DNA from: Candidatus Omnitrophica bacterium UBA5776 | GTDB taxonomy: Bacteria; Omnitrophota; Gorgyraeia; Gygaellales; Profunditerraquicolaceae | NCBI GenBank assembly: GCA_002418595.1 | Contig: DIEK01000062.1 | Coordinates: 1-10,321, forward strand | Reading direction: 5' to 3' | DNA: 10,321 bases | Shown: positions 1 to 9,910 of the stretch, in pieces | Layout of the letters: each line of letters opens with the position of its first letter | How positions within the stretch are numbered: position 1 is the stretch's first letter | Made by a program: the position numbers and the translations under genes | The notes under the pieces: generated by a model | Told to the model about the DNA's origin: nothing | Seen by the model: only the letters and a program-made list of their open reading frames with translations | Database searches by the model: none

Positions 1-142
1 CATCCAGCCTGCGCCCGCCCGCCGCGAGGACATTGACGTGCACAAGCTCCGCCTGCGCCCCGGAGAGCTCGAATGCGAAAGCTGTCTCCGCGTCGCAATT
101 CGTGCCGGCGGTCCTCAATATACATACTCTCGGTTTCTTCAT
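1..142 (-). CDS. purQ: PurQ, glutaminase subunit of phosphoribosylformylglycinamidine synthase (5' part only)
   Basis: The first 47 codons of a gene that runs off the left edge. PurQ is the class I glutamine amidotransferase that supplies ammonia to PurL for FGAR to FGAM conversion, step 4 of purine synthesis in the cytoplasm. Reading from the ATG at 142-140, the product begins MKKPRVCILRTAGTNCD and continues with a helix rich in Ala and Glu, then ELVHVNVL. The R-x-x-G-T-N-C-D pattern following the first beta strand is typical of PurQ N-termini. The catalytic Cys and the His/Glu pair lie beyond the window. The start sits 31 bases after the LOG stop, in the same direction, so it is the fourth gene of the purine operon. 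The ribosome binding site is weak: only a GGGA about 8 bases upstream. PurQ fits the adjacent PurL, which lacks a glutaminase domain. The identification rests on a short fragment but is strongly supported by its neighbours. Confidence 0.88.
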   Translation of the reverse strand, partial: MKKPRVCILRTAGTNCDAETAFAFELSGAQAELVHVNVLAAGGRRLD

Positions 143-173
143 ATAGGTTTCCCGTTCCTATATCCCTCTAACG

Positions 174-842
174 TCAACGCCTCCGCGCTTTTCTTCCGCG
201 GCGGTAGAACTCCCGGATGACGCGCACCGCCTGGGCGGGCGTATCCGCGACCTTGAATATCTCCAGTTCGCTTTTGTCCACATTCCCTTTCGCCACCACC
301 GTCTCCTTGAGCCAGTCCAGCATACCCTGCCAGTAGGCGCGCCCGAAAAGCACCACCGGGAATCTGGAGATACGCCCGGTCTGGATCAGGGTCACGGCTT
401 CGAAGAATTCGTCCATTGTTCCGTACCCGCCCGGCATGATCACGAAAGCGCTGGCGTATTTGACGAACATAACTTTGCGCACGAAGAAATAATGGAACTC
501 CAGCAAGATGTCTACGTAACGGTTTGCCTTCTGCTCGGAAGGTATCTGGATATTCAGACCGATCGATTTGCCTTTGGCCCTGCGCGCCCCTTTATTGGCG
601 GCCTCCATTATGCCGCCGCCGCTGCCGGTGATCACAGCGAATCCCGACTTCGCCAGCAGATAAGCGGTCTCTTCCGCCAGTTTATAATACTTGTCCTGGG
701 CGCCGGTCCGGCTGGAGCCGAAAATGGACACGGCTTTCTTAAGAGAGCTCAATATCTCGAACCCCTCGACGAACTCCGACATTATACGGAACACGCGCCA
801 GGGATCTTCCTTCACGAAATTGTCGTCGATGTTTCTCGCCAT
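174..842 (-). CDS. LOG-family protein (TIGR00730), putative nucleotide 5'-monophosphate phosphoribohydrolase
   Basis: A 222-residue protein of the LOG family, once mis-named lysine decarboxylase. Characterised members cleave the N-glycosidic bond of (cytokinin) nucleoside 5'-monophosphates, giving free base and ribose 5-phosphate. The Rossmann-type fold is visible from its motifs: FGSSR at 41-45, the glycine-rich GSGGGIMEAANKGA at 73-86, RK at 122-123 and the hallmark PGGYGTMDE at 137-145. Arg122 and Glu145 match the usual catalytic Arg and Glu. No signal peptide is seen, so it is cytoplasmic. The ATG at 842-840 lies 1 base after the purL stop. A GAGGTGG Shine-Dalgarno sits 4-5 bases upstream, inside the purL end, so translation is probably coupled. 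The length is near the family norm, slightly extended by an N-terminal helix and a basic C-terminus (RRGRKARRR). The exact substrate cannot be read from sequence; the purine operon context favours AMP- or IMP-like nucleotides (inference). Confidence 0.9.
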   Translation of the reverse strand: MARNIDDNFVKEDPWRVFRIMSEFVEGFEILSSLKKAVSIFGSSRTGAQDKYYKLAEETAYLLAKSGFAVITGSGGGIMEAANKGARRAKGKSIGLNIQIPSEQKANRYVDILLEFHYFFVRKVMFVKYASAFVIMPGGYGTMDEFFEAVTLIQTGRISRFPVVLFGRAYWQGMLDWLKETVVAKGNVDKSELEIFKVADTPAQAVRVIREFYRRGRKARRR

Positions 843-843
843 T

Positions 844-3756
<2,913 letters not shown>

Positions 3757-3851
3757 TTTAAGGAGTTATTTTATCCGCGCGATATTACGGCGGGCAAGAC
3801 TTCGCGGTTATTCTCTTTATCTAAAATGAACCCGGCCTCTCCGGACAGGGG

Positions 3852-5156
3852 TCACTGCCTCTTTTTTTCTACCGTGCGTTTGAATATTCTGCCGACGTTG
3901 CGTAAATAATAATCCAGGTCGAAAATACGCTTTAGTTCCTTGCAGGAAAGATACGAAGCCACCTCCCGGTCGGCCAGAAGATTATCCAGAAAAGCGCCTC
4001 TCCCCTTCCAGGTGAGCATTGCGCACCTCTGCACCATATCGTAAGCCCTCGGCCGGGGCAGCCCCTTTTCCATCAGTTCCAGCAGTACCCTTTGCGAGAA
4101 AATGAGCCCGCCGGTCATCTCCAGGTTCTCCCTCATCCTGTCCGGCGAAACCTTCATCCCGTCGACCACCGAAATGAATTTGTGAAGCATATAATCCAGG
4201 ACGATCGTCGAATCCGGAATGATCACCCTTTCATTGGAAGAATGGCTGATATCGCGTTCATGCCATAAAGCGGTATTCTCCATGGCGACCTGGGCGTTCC
4301 CGCGCAGAAGCCTGCTCAGCCCGCAGATACGCTCGCAGATGACCGGGTTGCGTTTATGCGGCATCGCGGAAGATCCTTTTTGCCCTTTGCCGAAAGGCTC
4401 TTCAACCTCCAGCACTTCCGTCCTCTGCAGATGCCTGAGCTCCATGGTGAACTTTTCCAGGCTGCCGCCGATCAAAGCCAGAACACAAAGGTAAGCGGCA
4501 TAAACATCCCTCTGGATTATCTGCGTGGAGATGGAAGCCGGCTTTAGCCCCAGCCTGCGGCAGACGAATAGTTCTACTGCCGGGTCTATGTTGGAGTAAG
4601 TCCCCACGGCGCCGGACAATTTGCCCTGCGCCGCCTCTGCGGCGGACGTTTTCAGGCGTTCAATATTGCGCAATGTCTCTTCATACCAGACCGCCAGCTT
4701 CAACCCGAAAGTCAAAGGTTCGGCGTGCACGCCGTGCGTGCGGCCTATACAAACCGTGCGCTTGTGACGCAGCGCCTGGCGCTTTATAGAAAACAAGAGT
4801 CTCTCCAGGTCGCGCAACAATATCGCGGAAGCCGATTTCAACTGCACCCCGAGAGTAGTGTCCAGCAGGTCGGAAGAAGTCAGGCCGGCATGAAAATACT
4901 GCGCGTCCGGACCTATGGAAGCGGAAACGTTGGCCACGAAAGCCACGATGTCGTGGTTCGTGCTTTCTTCTATTCTCTTTATCTCATCCACGTCGAACCG
5001 CGCTTTTTTGCGCATCCTGGACGCGGCGGCCGCCGGTATCCTGCCCCGTCCGGCAAGCGCTTCGGCGGCAAGCAACTCTACTTCAAGCATGGTGCGGAAC
5101 TTAAAGTCGTCCTTCCAGACGGCGGACATTTCAGGCAAACTGTATCGCTCTATCAT
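3852..5156 (-). CDS. purB: Adenylosuccinate lyase
   Basis: A 434-residue enzyme of the fumarase/aspartase superfamily. It removes fumarate from SAICAR (step 8 of IMP synthesis) and from adenylosuccinate (last step to AMP), acting as a cytoplasmic homotetramer. Visible motifs, numbered from the chosen start, are TSSDLLDT (93-100), GRTHGVHAEP (128-137, with His131 and His134), and the superfamily signature GSSAMPHKRNP (251-261) in the flexible catalytic loop that carries the catalytic Ser. An N-terminal IERYSLPEM is typical of PurB. The frame stays open upstream to 5318, but I start at the ATG 5156-5154. It has GGAGG at 5161-5165 with 4 bases between, matches the family N-terminus, and lies just downstream of a TATAAT box. 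The extra 54 upstream residues are unlike PurB. It is the first gene of the purine operon, ahead of purL. Confidence 0.96.
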   Translation of the reverse strand: MIERYSLPEMSAVWKDDFKFRTMLEVELLAAEALAGRGRIPAAAASRMRKKARFDVDEIKRIEESTNHDIVAFVANVSASIGPDAQYFHAGLTSSDLLDTTLGVQLKSASAILLRDLERLLFSIKRQALRHKRTVCIGRTHGVHAEPLTFGLKLAVWYEETLRNIERLKTSAAEAAQGKLSGAVGTYSNIDPAVELFVCRRLGLKPASISTQIIQRDVYAAYLCVLALIGGSLEKFTMELRHLQRTEVLEVEEPFGKGQKGSSAMPHKRNPVICERICGLSRLLRGNAQVAMENTALWHERDISHSSNERVIIPDSTIVLDYMLHKFISVVDGMKVSPDRMRENLEMTGGLIFSQRVLLELMEKGLPRPRAYDMVQRCAMLTWKGRGAFLDNLLADREVASYLSCKELKRIFDLDYYLRNVGRIFKRTVEKKRQ

Positions 5157-5175
5157 ATCTCCTCCAGAGAGTGTT

Positions 5176-5203
5176 ATTATATCAGAAATACACCGCTTCG
5201 CAA
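5176..5203 (-). promoter_or_regulatory. purB promoter (sigma70-type)
   Basis: On the - strand a perfect TATAAT lies at 5181-5176, preceded by TTGCGA at 5203-5198 (4 of 6 to consensus) with a 16-base spacer. Transcription would start near 5169, only a few bases ahead of the GGAGG at 5165-5161, giving a very short leader. This also argues against the longer PurB start at 5318. It is back to back with the csp promoter. Confidence 0.65.
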
Positions 5204-5223
5204 TAAAAAGTCCCATAAAACTA

Positions 5224-5251
5224 TTGACAAAAATTTCTATGATGTTATAGT
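5224..5251 (+). promoter_or_regulatory. csp promoter (sigma70-type)
   Basis: A perfect TTGACA at 5224-5229 is followed, after a 16-base spacer, by TATAGT at 5246-5251 (5 of 6 to consensus). The expected start is near 5258, leaving a leader of about 110 bases before csp. The leader contains a small reading frame and an intrinsic terminator. Confidence 0.7.
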
Positions 5252-5286
5252 TATTTTGTAATTTATAAAAGTGAAGGAGAATTTTA

Positions 5287-5313
5287 TTGCGTGATAATCG
5301 GAAAAACCCGTAA
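5287..5313 (+). CDS. Possible 8-codon leader peptide in the csp 5' UTR
   Basis: A TTG start at 5287-5289 is preceded by GAAGGAGA (5273-5280), with GGAG at 5276-5279 and 7 bases between: an ideal spacing. The frame reads MRDNRKNP and stops at TAA 5311-5313. The stop lies inside the left arm of the leader terminator (5308-5316), so a ribosome at the stop would cover the stem. A GTG at 5271 opens another 7-codon frame (VKENFIA), without its own binding site. Too short to judge as coding from composition; the case rests on position and the binding site. Confidence 0.35.
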   Translation: MRDNRKNP

Positions 5314-5348
5314 AGCAAGTAATGAGCTGAGCTTTACGGATTTTTTTT
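5308..5348 (+). terminator. Intrinsic terminator inside the csp leader (candidate attenuator)
   Basis: A perfect 9-bp stem CCGTAAAGC (5308-5316) and GCTTTACGG (5331-5339) with a 14-base loop, followed by A and eight T (5341-5348). It lies about 50 bases downstream of the predicted csp start point and 22 bases before the csp start codon, so it would stop csp transcription unless relieved. It reads on the + strand. No gene end precedes it, since purB is divergent. Confidence 0.75.
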
Positions 5349-5369
5349 AAAAGGAGGGGGAAAGCGGCA

Positions 5370-5582
5370 ATGGCAAAAGGCAAAGTAAAGTGGTTCAGCA
5401 ATCAGAAGGGTTATGGATTCATAACCGGGGAAAACGGGAAAGACGTATTTGTCCACTACAGCGCTATCAAGGGCGACGGTTACAAGAGCCTTGAAGAGGG
5501 ACAGGACGTTGAATTCGAAGTCACGCAAGGCCCCAAGGGTGAGCAGGCTTCCAACGTCAGCAAAGCATCTCCTTCAGTATAA
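5370..5582 (+). CDS. Cold-shock protein, CspA family
   Basis: A 70-residue single-domain nucleic-acid-binding protein, an OB-fold of five beta strands. It binds single-stranded RNA/DNA and acts as an RNA chaperone or antiterminator in the cytoplasm. RNP1 is KGYGFI (13-18) and RNP2 is VFVHY (26-30), with Trp8, Phe17, Phe27 and His29 in their usual surface positions. The start MAKGKVKWF is canonical and the length is normal. The ribosome binding site is AAAAGGAGGGGG at 5349-5360, its GGAGG ending 12 bases before the ATG, a little long. It is monocistronic: own promoter at 5224, leader with a terminator hairpin, and a strong terminator at 5611-5641. Csp family members are known antiterminators in E. 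coli, which makes autoregulation at the leader hairpin plausible (inference). Nothing shows whether it is cold-induced. Confidence 0.96.
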   Translation: MAKGKVKWFSNQKGYGFITGENGKDVFVHYSAIKGDGYKSLEEGQDVEFEVTQGPKGEQASNVSKASPSV

Positions 5583-5610
5583 TTTCTCTACATCCTATCG
5601 CTGTACAGAG

Positions 5611-5641
5611 CCCCCTGCCGCGCAAGCGGCGGGGGGTTTTT
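5611..5641 (+). terminator. Intrinsic terminator of csp
   Basis: An 11-bp stem: CCCCC, a T-G wobble, and GCCGC paired with GCGGC and GGGGG, closed by a GCAA (GNRA) tetraloop at 5622-5625 and followed by TTTTT. It lies about 30 bases after the csp stop codon. Confidence 0.95.
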
Positions 5642-5875
5642 GTTTGCCCAAAACAATACGGGTCTGCTTACCCTTTTACTGCAGCGGGAGTTCCTGTCAA
5701 AACTATCCCGGTCATCGGGAGACGAAACAAGACAAGAAGAAATTTCCTGAAGATGCTTCGATGGGCTTTAGTCGGGAGTAACCGTATTGCTCTTTGCTCT
5801 ATTTTCTAATCTCTATCGCTCAATTGCTCTGCCATTCCGTGTCGAGGAATGACTTGGAGTCCTTTACTCCCAAAT
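5642..5875. other. Intergenic region with a possible folded RNA element
   Basis: No credible gene. CAATACGG (5654-5661) and CCGTATTG (5782-5789) are an 8-bp inverted repeat about 120 bases apart. Just inside, TTACCC (5669-5674) can pair with GGGAGTAA (5774-5781), leaving one bulged A. Between them TCCCG and CGGGA (about 5707-5721) form a small hairpin. Further right are CATTCC/GGAATG and GGAGT/ACTCC hairpins (about 5832-5870). This may be a structured RNA or the decayed end of a mobile element. I match it to no known family. Confidence 0.25.
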
Positions 5876-5899
5876 AAAAAAAGAGCCCATTTAGGCTCT
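5876..5899 (-). terminator. Terminator within repeat copy 1
   Basis: On the - strand, AGAGCC (5899-5894), a 6-base loop and GGCTCT (5887-5882), followed by a run of T (5882-5876). It would terminate transcripts coming leftwards from the 1229-residue gene, as well as originally the tRNA. Confidence 0.75.
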
Positions 5900-5927
5900 C
5901 TATTCTTCGAAATGGTGCCGAGGGAGG
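5876..5927 (-). repeat. 52-bp direct repeat, copy 1: tRNA 3' end plus terminator (putative att site)
   Basis: Identical over 52 bases to 10128-10179 in the same orientation. On the - strand it reads CCTCCCTCGGCACCA (5927-5913), which is the end of a T-stem 3' strand, the acceptor 3' strand CCTCGGC, A73 and CCA. A spacer follows, then a terminator hairpin. No tRNA body is attached, so it is a tail fragment of the kind left by integration into a tRNA gene. The acceptor sequence would pair with GCCGAGG, common at the 5' end of bacterial tRNA-Leu; the isotype is tentative. Confidence 0.7.
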
Positions 5928-6086
5928 AAATCCATTAAGTATATTTCTGCAACTTATTGAAATATAGCGAATTATGATGTAAACGCTTATTATAGCAGAT
6001 ATTTGGCGAGCCCGGATGTTTAGTTTTGTTTAGGGATGTTTATGTGTTGGATGGGCACATTTTGGGCACAAAAAAGGCACTTATGT
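5928..6086. promoter_or_regulatory. Intergenic region with phased short repeats, possible integrase arm sites
   Basis: GGATGTTTA occurs at 6014-6022 and 6034-6042. Its core GTTTA occurs at 6018, 6028 and 6038, exactly 10 bases apart. TGGGCACA follows at 6052-6059 and 6063-6070, with a weaker AGGCAC at 6075-6080. Clusters of short direct repeats next to an att core are what tyrosine integrases use as arm-type sites. No integrase gene is present, so the role is inferred. No terminator of the upstream gene is visible other than the one in repeat copy 1. Confidence 0.35.
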
Positions 6087-9000
6087 TTAACTTCCAAATG
6101 AAACCGCGCTCAAAGCCAGTTGTAACTCATGTGGGGGTTTATCTGATTCAAGAATGGATAGCAATTGGATAAAACCTGGTTCACAGGCTACTGCATAATC
6201 TTCTTCCAGGCGTAGTATCTGGGAAATACAAACCAGCACCTTCTCCATATCCTGGCTTATATCGCCTTTTTGACAACAGGATAGAACGTACTCCTTTATT
6301 TTCTCTCCCGATGGAATATTACCTTTGTTGACCATCTCCTGAATACTGCTCCATTCCTTGTCTAATTCAGCTAAGGGGATTTTGGGCTGAAGTGGGACTT
6401 GTAGATTGGGCTGAATGGCGATGGGGAGGGAACGAAAATCAATCCCTCCCTTGCCTCCATCCTGAGGTATTGATGGTGAGCGCTTGTCAGTCGAACCATC
6501 GATGCCGCCAAGACGACCACCGTCTTTGCTTTGTTTTGATAGTTGCTGAACGGCGATATCAGGGGTAAAATTAAAACTCCTGTCAGACGTCACCTTAATC
6601 CAACCGACATCACCTTCTTTTGCCACCGGTACCCCCCCATATTCCCCATTTAAAGATGTAATAACTTTTGCTTGAATCCATACTTCATCATTACTTACCG
6701 GCTCAATAGTTAATATCTCAAGCTTATTTTCATCAAAGATAACCGATCTATAAGGATTCTCTGCTTTAAAGTGAAGGTAAAGCCGATCATTATAAAATAA
6801 ATTCCCCTTAACCCCAGGAACAAGCTTCAATGCATTTGCTATATTGGTGGGTTTCCGGCTTGATGTAATCTCTCTCCAATTATTTTCTCCGAATAGATTG
6901 TCTATCGCTTGCTTGTGTGCCATTCCGCAATAAATCAGAATATATTTTTTTTGACCCACTTGTTCCCTTATCAAATCTATTGATTTTTTATTACTAACAA
7001 CTAATAGAGTTTGCAACGCTTCATTTTCGTAATATGCTCTTTGTGAAGCCGTTTCGTTTTTTTTCTCCAATTTTTTTATATTAAAATTGTTCTGCATTTC
7101 TTCACTGTTAACACCATGTTTTTGGGCGTAATAGCTCAAAATTTTTTCAAGGCTCCAAGGGATCATTGTTGGCCGAACAAAATTTATAAAGCGGAAATAT
7201 AATTCATTCATGTCAACGCCTAACAATCTTGCCGCTTCTTCCATAACTTCTTTTGTATCAACAGCGACTATTGGATTTTTAATCTGTATTCCAGAATTTG
7301 ATATTGCTTTTCTCAGATAAGCTGTCTCTATCTCGAAACATGAAAGTCCTTCAAGTAATAAAATCCATTCATCGGGATTATTAAACTTACCTTGTAGAGC
7401 AGATTCTCTTAAATATGGGTGAACTAAATCCAAAGCCTTTTTAGAACCATGCTCCACTGTAAGTAAAATTATCTCTCTTTCCCTTTCTATAGTTTTAGTA
7501 TAAAGATGAGCCTCACCGCTTGTATCTTGAAATAAATTGATACCTTTTAGCATTTCATTGTAAACTTCATCTAATCGATTAACCTGCTCTTGAGTTCTAT
7601 CTATGCTTGTATTTTTTATTGTTCCTCCATCCAGCCCTGTCGTTACACTCACAATATCCTTCCCAACTGCCTCTTTTTGCCCGCCGTCTGACCGTCGGCT
7701 ATTCTCCGCGGGCGGCGGCTTCCGGCGGATACCGACATCCCAGCCGTAACCCAGCATCTTTTCATACCCTTCGGATTTTCTAAACTCCCTGACCGTATCC
7801 GTCAATAGCGGGTCGACAAAATGCTCCTCGACAGCCAGGTCTTCCGGGAAATCATCGGCGTAATTAACGGCGCGCTCGAAAGAAAAACGCCAGGAATAAT
7901 CATCCGTCACCAGGTAGCCACCCGGCTTCACCCGCGCGTATACATCCCGTATATAGCTGTTTTTTCTTAGCCGCTTCTCTACATACCCGGCCGCCAGTTC
8001 CACAGACGCCCTTTGATAATAAAGGTCATACGCACCGAGGTACCTGATCCCGCGATCCTGCAGAATGTCGCGTGAGTCTATAAAACACACGTATCTCTTT
8101 CTGGGCTTTTCCCCCGGATACGCCCAGTCGAAAGCTATCCTGGGATATCCCCGGGAGTCGGTATCGGCGATGATCATGGAACGATCAACCCCTAAAGCTT
8201 CCAGCTCCGTGGACAAATATATAATATAGTCTTCCGCGTCCTCAACATATAAACCGACCCCGTAACCCGCCTGGTACTTGCTGCCCCTGTAATCAAACGC
8301 TTTCTTCCTGTTCTGCGCATCAGTATTTATGTCCAGATCCGATAGTTTATCCAGACGGTCTTTTGTCAACCCACCGTTATAAGCGGAGACGAAATCCGCC
8401 TGGACTGCGTTTGTAGACAGAAGCAGGTTCACCACATCCACTCCGGCGCCGAAGTATAACGCATTGAACGGCAGGCTCTCCGGATTAACTATTTTTTTTA
8501 CCGCCATATCGTGCGCTATATAAAACGGATGCAGGAACTTGTATTCCACCGGGCGCGGGTCAAGACCTAAACGACGCGACAATTCTACCAGTTTGTAATA
8601 GTCCTGCTCCTTCATCATCTTTTGCAATGTGGAGGCTAACTTCCCGCCGTCCACTGGCACGCTTACCGCTGCCGGGTTACTATTCAGAAATGACCTATTA
8701 CAATATATTACGTTCATACTTCCTACCGGCGGCGACATGGATATCCCTCCGCTGGTATACTGTCTGATAATCTGTCCATAGGGAGTATTGACTATTCTCG
8801 ACTCGTTATATTCGCCTTTTTGAAAAGATCTCTTATACTGATCGAAATACGCATTTTTCGACCAGGGTTGTCTGGAGATAAGTCCGAGCAGGTCACGGGT
8901 ATCAATTTTATCAATATAATTTCTTATGGCGGACGGCGGGAAAGCATCCCACTCCGCTTCGGGATCGTTTTTTACTTTTTCTTTGAGCCATCGGGATAGT

Positions 9001-9776
9001 ATCAACGAATAATAAACCTGCCGCAGCGGAGCATAGGCCCTGGAACTATTCACCTTCAGAACCAATCCGGGAATAATGAGCCTTCGTATCAACTCCGAAG
9101 AATAATCATTCAACTCTTTCATACGCTTATCTTCAAACCGGGGAGCGCTTCCGCGCAGATAATCCTGCTCCAGCATTACTTTTAATGTGGCCTTATAAAT
9201 ATAGGCCGAACTTTTGGATTGACGAACAATGATCTCGGCAGGGACTATCCAGGGCCTGGTAAAAGTCGGTAAAGAGACCTGCTGATCGCCGAACAACTCC
9301 TGCGCCTTTGCGTAAAGCTTATCCCAATACTCTTTACCTTCCCTGGTCTGCGGAGAAGTGGCCTTGGCTAAGTCTTTCTTCAAATTTAAGTCCGCCTCCA
9401 GCATCACTTTCCCGATATCGGTCTTCTCCAGGTACGTATCAATAATATTATCCGCCTGGTCCGGCCGCAGGTTCACCCAGAAAGCATCGTTTGGTAGAGT
9501 CAGACCGATCAGGAAATAATCCATCAGCTTCACGGCCTCTTCTTGCAAAATATCCTGTTTTAATTCTTTGCTGTCCCCTTTATCCAAGAGCACCTGCACC
9601 CCTGAGTGTTGTGGCGTAAATTCAATAGAACGCAGATGTGTGGGCCGGAACTTATCCTGGATCAGAAAACTCGGCCGGCTGAAATACAGCGGTAATACCT
9701 GCGGCAGAATCTGGGCAAAGCAGGACTGCTCGGCGAAGAAACAGATAAGTACTAAGAGCGAGATTATTTTCTTCAT
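6087..9776 (-). CDS. Large secreted modular protein with methyltransferase-like and TraB/TIKI-like domains
   Basis: 1229 residues, function unknown. Residues 1-22 are a Sec signal peptide (MKK, hydrophobic core, cleavage near CFA-Q), so it is exported; there is no convincing lipobox. Residues ~25-330 are a helical region without a recognised family. Residues ~405-690 look like a class I methyltransferase fold: LYFGAGVDVVNLL (440-452) resembles motif I and KPGGYLVTDDY (617-627) the strand-5 region, but SAM-binding residues are degenerate. Residues ~725-1060 suggest a TraB/TIKI/ChaN-type fold: His776 in LLTVEHGSKKA, LLLEG (806-810), R913 in SQRAYYENEAL, and CGMAHKQAI (950-958). This part is encoded by DNA clearly richer in A/T (about 6550-7640). 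Residues ~1135-1225 form a helical C-terminal domain. DGG linkers sit at 376, 697, 716, 1085 and 1106. No Shine-Dalgarno precedes the ATG. The gene lies alone between two att-like repeats. The N- and C-terminal parts recall Omnitrophota proteins (memory, unchecked). Confidence 0.85.
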   Translation of the reverse strand: MKKIISLLVLICFFAEQSCFAQILPQVLPLYFSRPSFLIQDKFRPTHLRSIEFTPQHSGVQVLLDKGDSKELKQDILQEEAVKLMDYFLIGLTLPNDAFWVNLRPDQADNIIDTYLEKTDIGKVMLEADLNLKKDLAKATSPQTREGKEYWDKLYAKAQELFGDQQVSLPTFTRPWIVPAEIIVRQSKSSAYIYKATLKVMLEQDYLRGSAPRFEDKRMKELNDYSSELIRRLIIPGLVLKVNSSRAYAPLRQVYYSLILSRWLKEKVKNDPEAEWDAFPPSAIRNYIDKIDTRDLLGLISRQPWSKNAYFDQYKRSFQKGEYNESRIVNTPYGQIIRQYTSGGISMSPPVGSMNVIYCNRSFLNSNPAAVSVPVDGGKLASTLQKMMKEQDYYKLVELSRRLGLDPRPVEYKFLHPFYIAHDMAVKKIVNPESLPFNALYFGAGVDVVNLLLSTNAVQADFVSAYNGGLTKDRLDKLSDLDINTDAQNRKKAFDYRGSKYQAGYGVGLYVEDAEDYIIYLSTELEALGVDRSMIIADTDSRGYPRIAFDWAYPGEKPRKRYVCFIDSRDILQDRGIRYLGAYDLYYQRASVELAAGYVEKRLRKNSYIRDVYARVKPGGYLVTDDYSWRFSFERAVNYADDFPEDLAVEEHFVDPLLTDTVREFRKSEGYEKMLGYGWDVGIRRKPPPAENSRRSDGGQKEAVGKDIVSVTTGLDGGTIKNTSIDRTQEQVNRLDEVYNEMLKGINLFQDTSGEAHLYTKTIEREREIILLTVEHGSKKALDLVHPYLRESALQGKFNNPDEWILLLEGLSCFEIETAYLRKAISNSGIQIKNPIVAVDTKEVMEEAARLLGVDMNELYFRFINFVRPTMIPWSLEKILSYYAQKHGVNSEEMQNNFNIKKLEKKNETASQRAYYENEALQTLLVVSNKKSIDLIREQVGQKKYILIYCGMAHKQAIDNLFGENNWREITSSRKPTNIANALKLVPGVKGNLFYNDRLYLHFKAENPYRSVIFDENKLEILTIEPVSNDEVWIQAKVITSLNGEYGGVPVAKEGDVGWIKVTSDRSFNFTPDIAVQQLSKQSKDGGRLGGIDGSTDKRSPSIPQDGGKGGIDFRSLPIAIQPNLQVPLQPKIPLAELDKEWSSIQEMVNKGNIPSGEKIKEYVLSCCQKGDISQDMEKVLVCISQILRLEEDYAVACEPGFIQLLSILESDKPPHELQLALSAVSFGS

Positions 9777-9831
9777 ACCAAGATAATCAAATTATTTATA
9801 CCGCCTTTCCAAACATTCCAGCCATATATAC

Positions 9832-9877
9832 AAAAAAAACCACGGTTGAATAAACCAATCGGTTTATTCTTCCGCGG
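9832..9877 (-). terminator. Intrinsic terminator upstream of the 1229-residue gene (candidate attenuator)
   Basis: On the - strand, CCGCGG (9877-9872), two A-A mismatches and GAATAAACC pair, across a GATT loop, with GGTTTATTC and CCGTGG (9845-9840). This gives 15 pairs including one G-U, followed by eight T (9839-9832). The G-U and T-run show it works leftwards only. It ends 55 bases before the start codon at 9776, so it either ends a short RNA or conditions expression of the large gene. Confidence 0.8.
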
Positions 9878-9910
9878 CCATAAGTTTTAGGAGGGAATTA
9901 CCTTAACTAC

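Noticed and set aside
5157..5318. N-terminal extension of PurB by 54 residues
   Set aside because: It overlaps the predicted purB promoter and the divergent csp promoter and has no PurB-like sequence, while the ATG at 5156 has GGAGG and the family N-terminus.
5334..5528. A 64-codon frame on the - strand opposite csp
   Set aside because: It is the complement of the conserved cold-shock gene and its leader, with no recognisable product.
9889..9895. AGGAGGG Shine-Dalgarno on the + strand
   Set aside because: No start codon follows at a useful distance and no + strand frame opens there.
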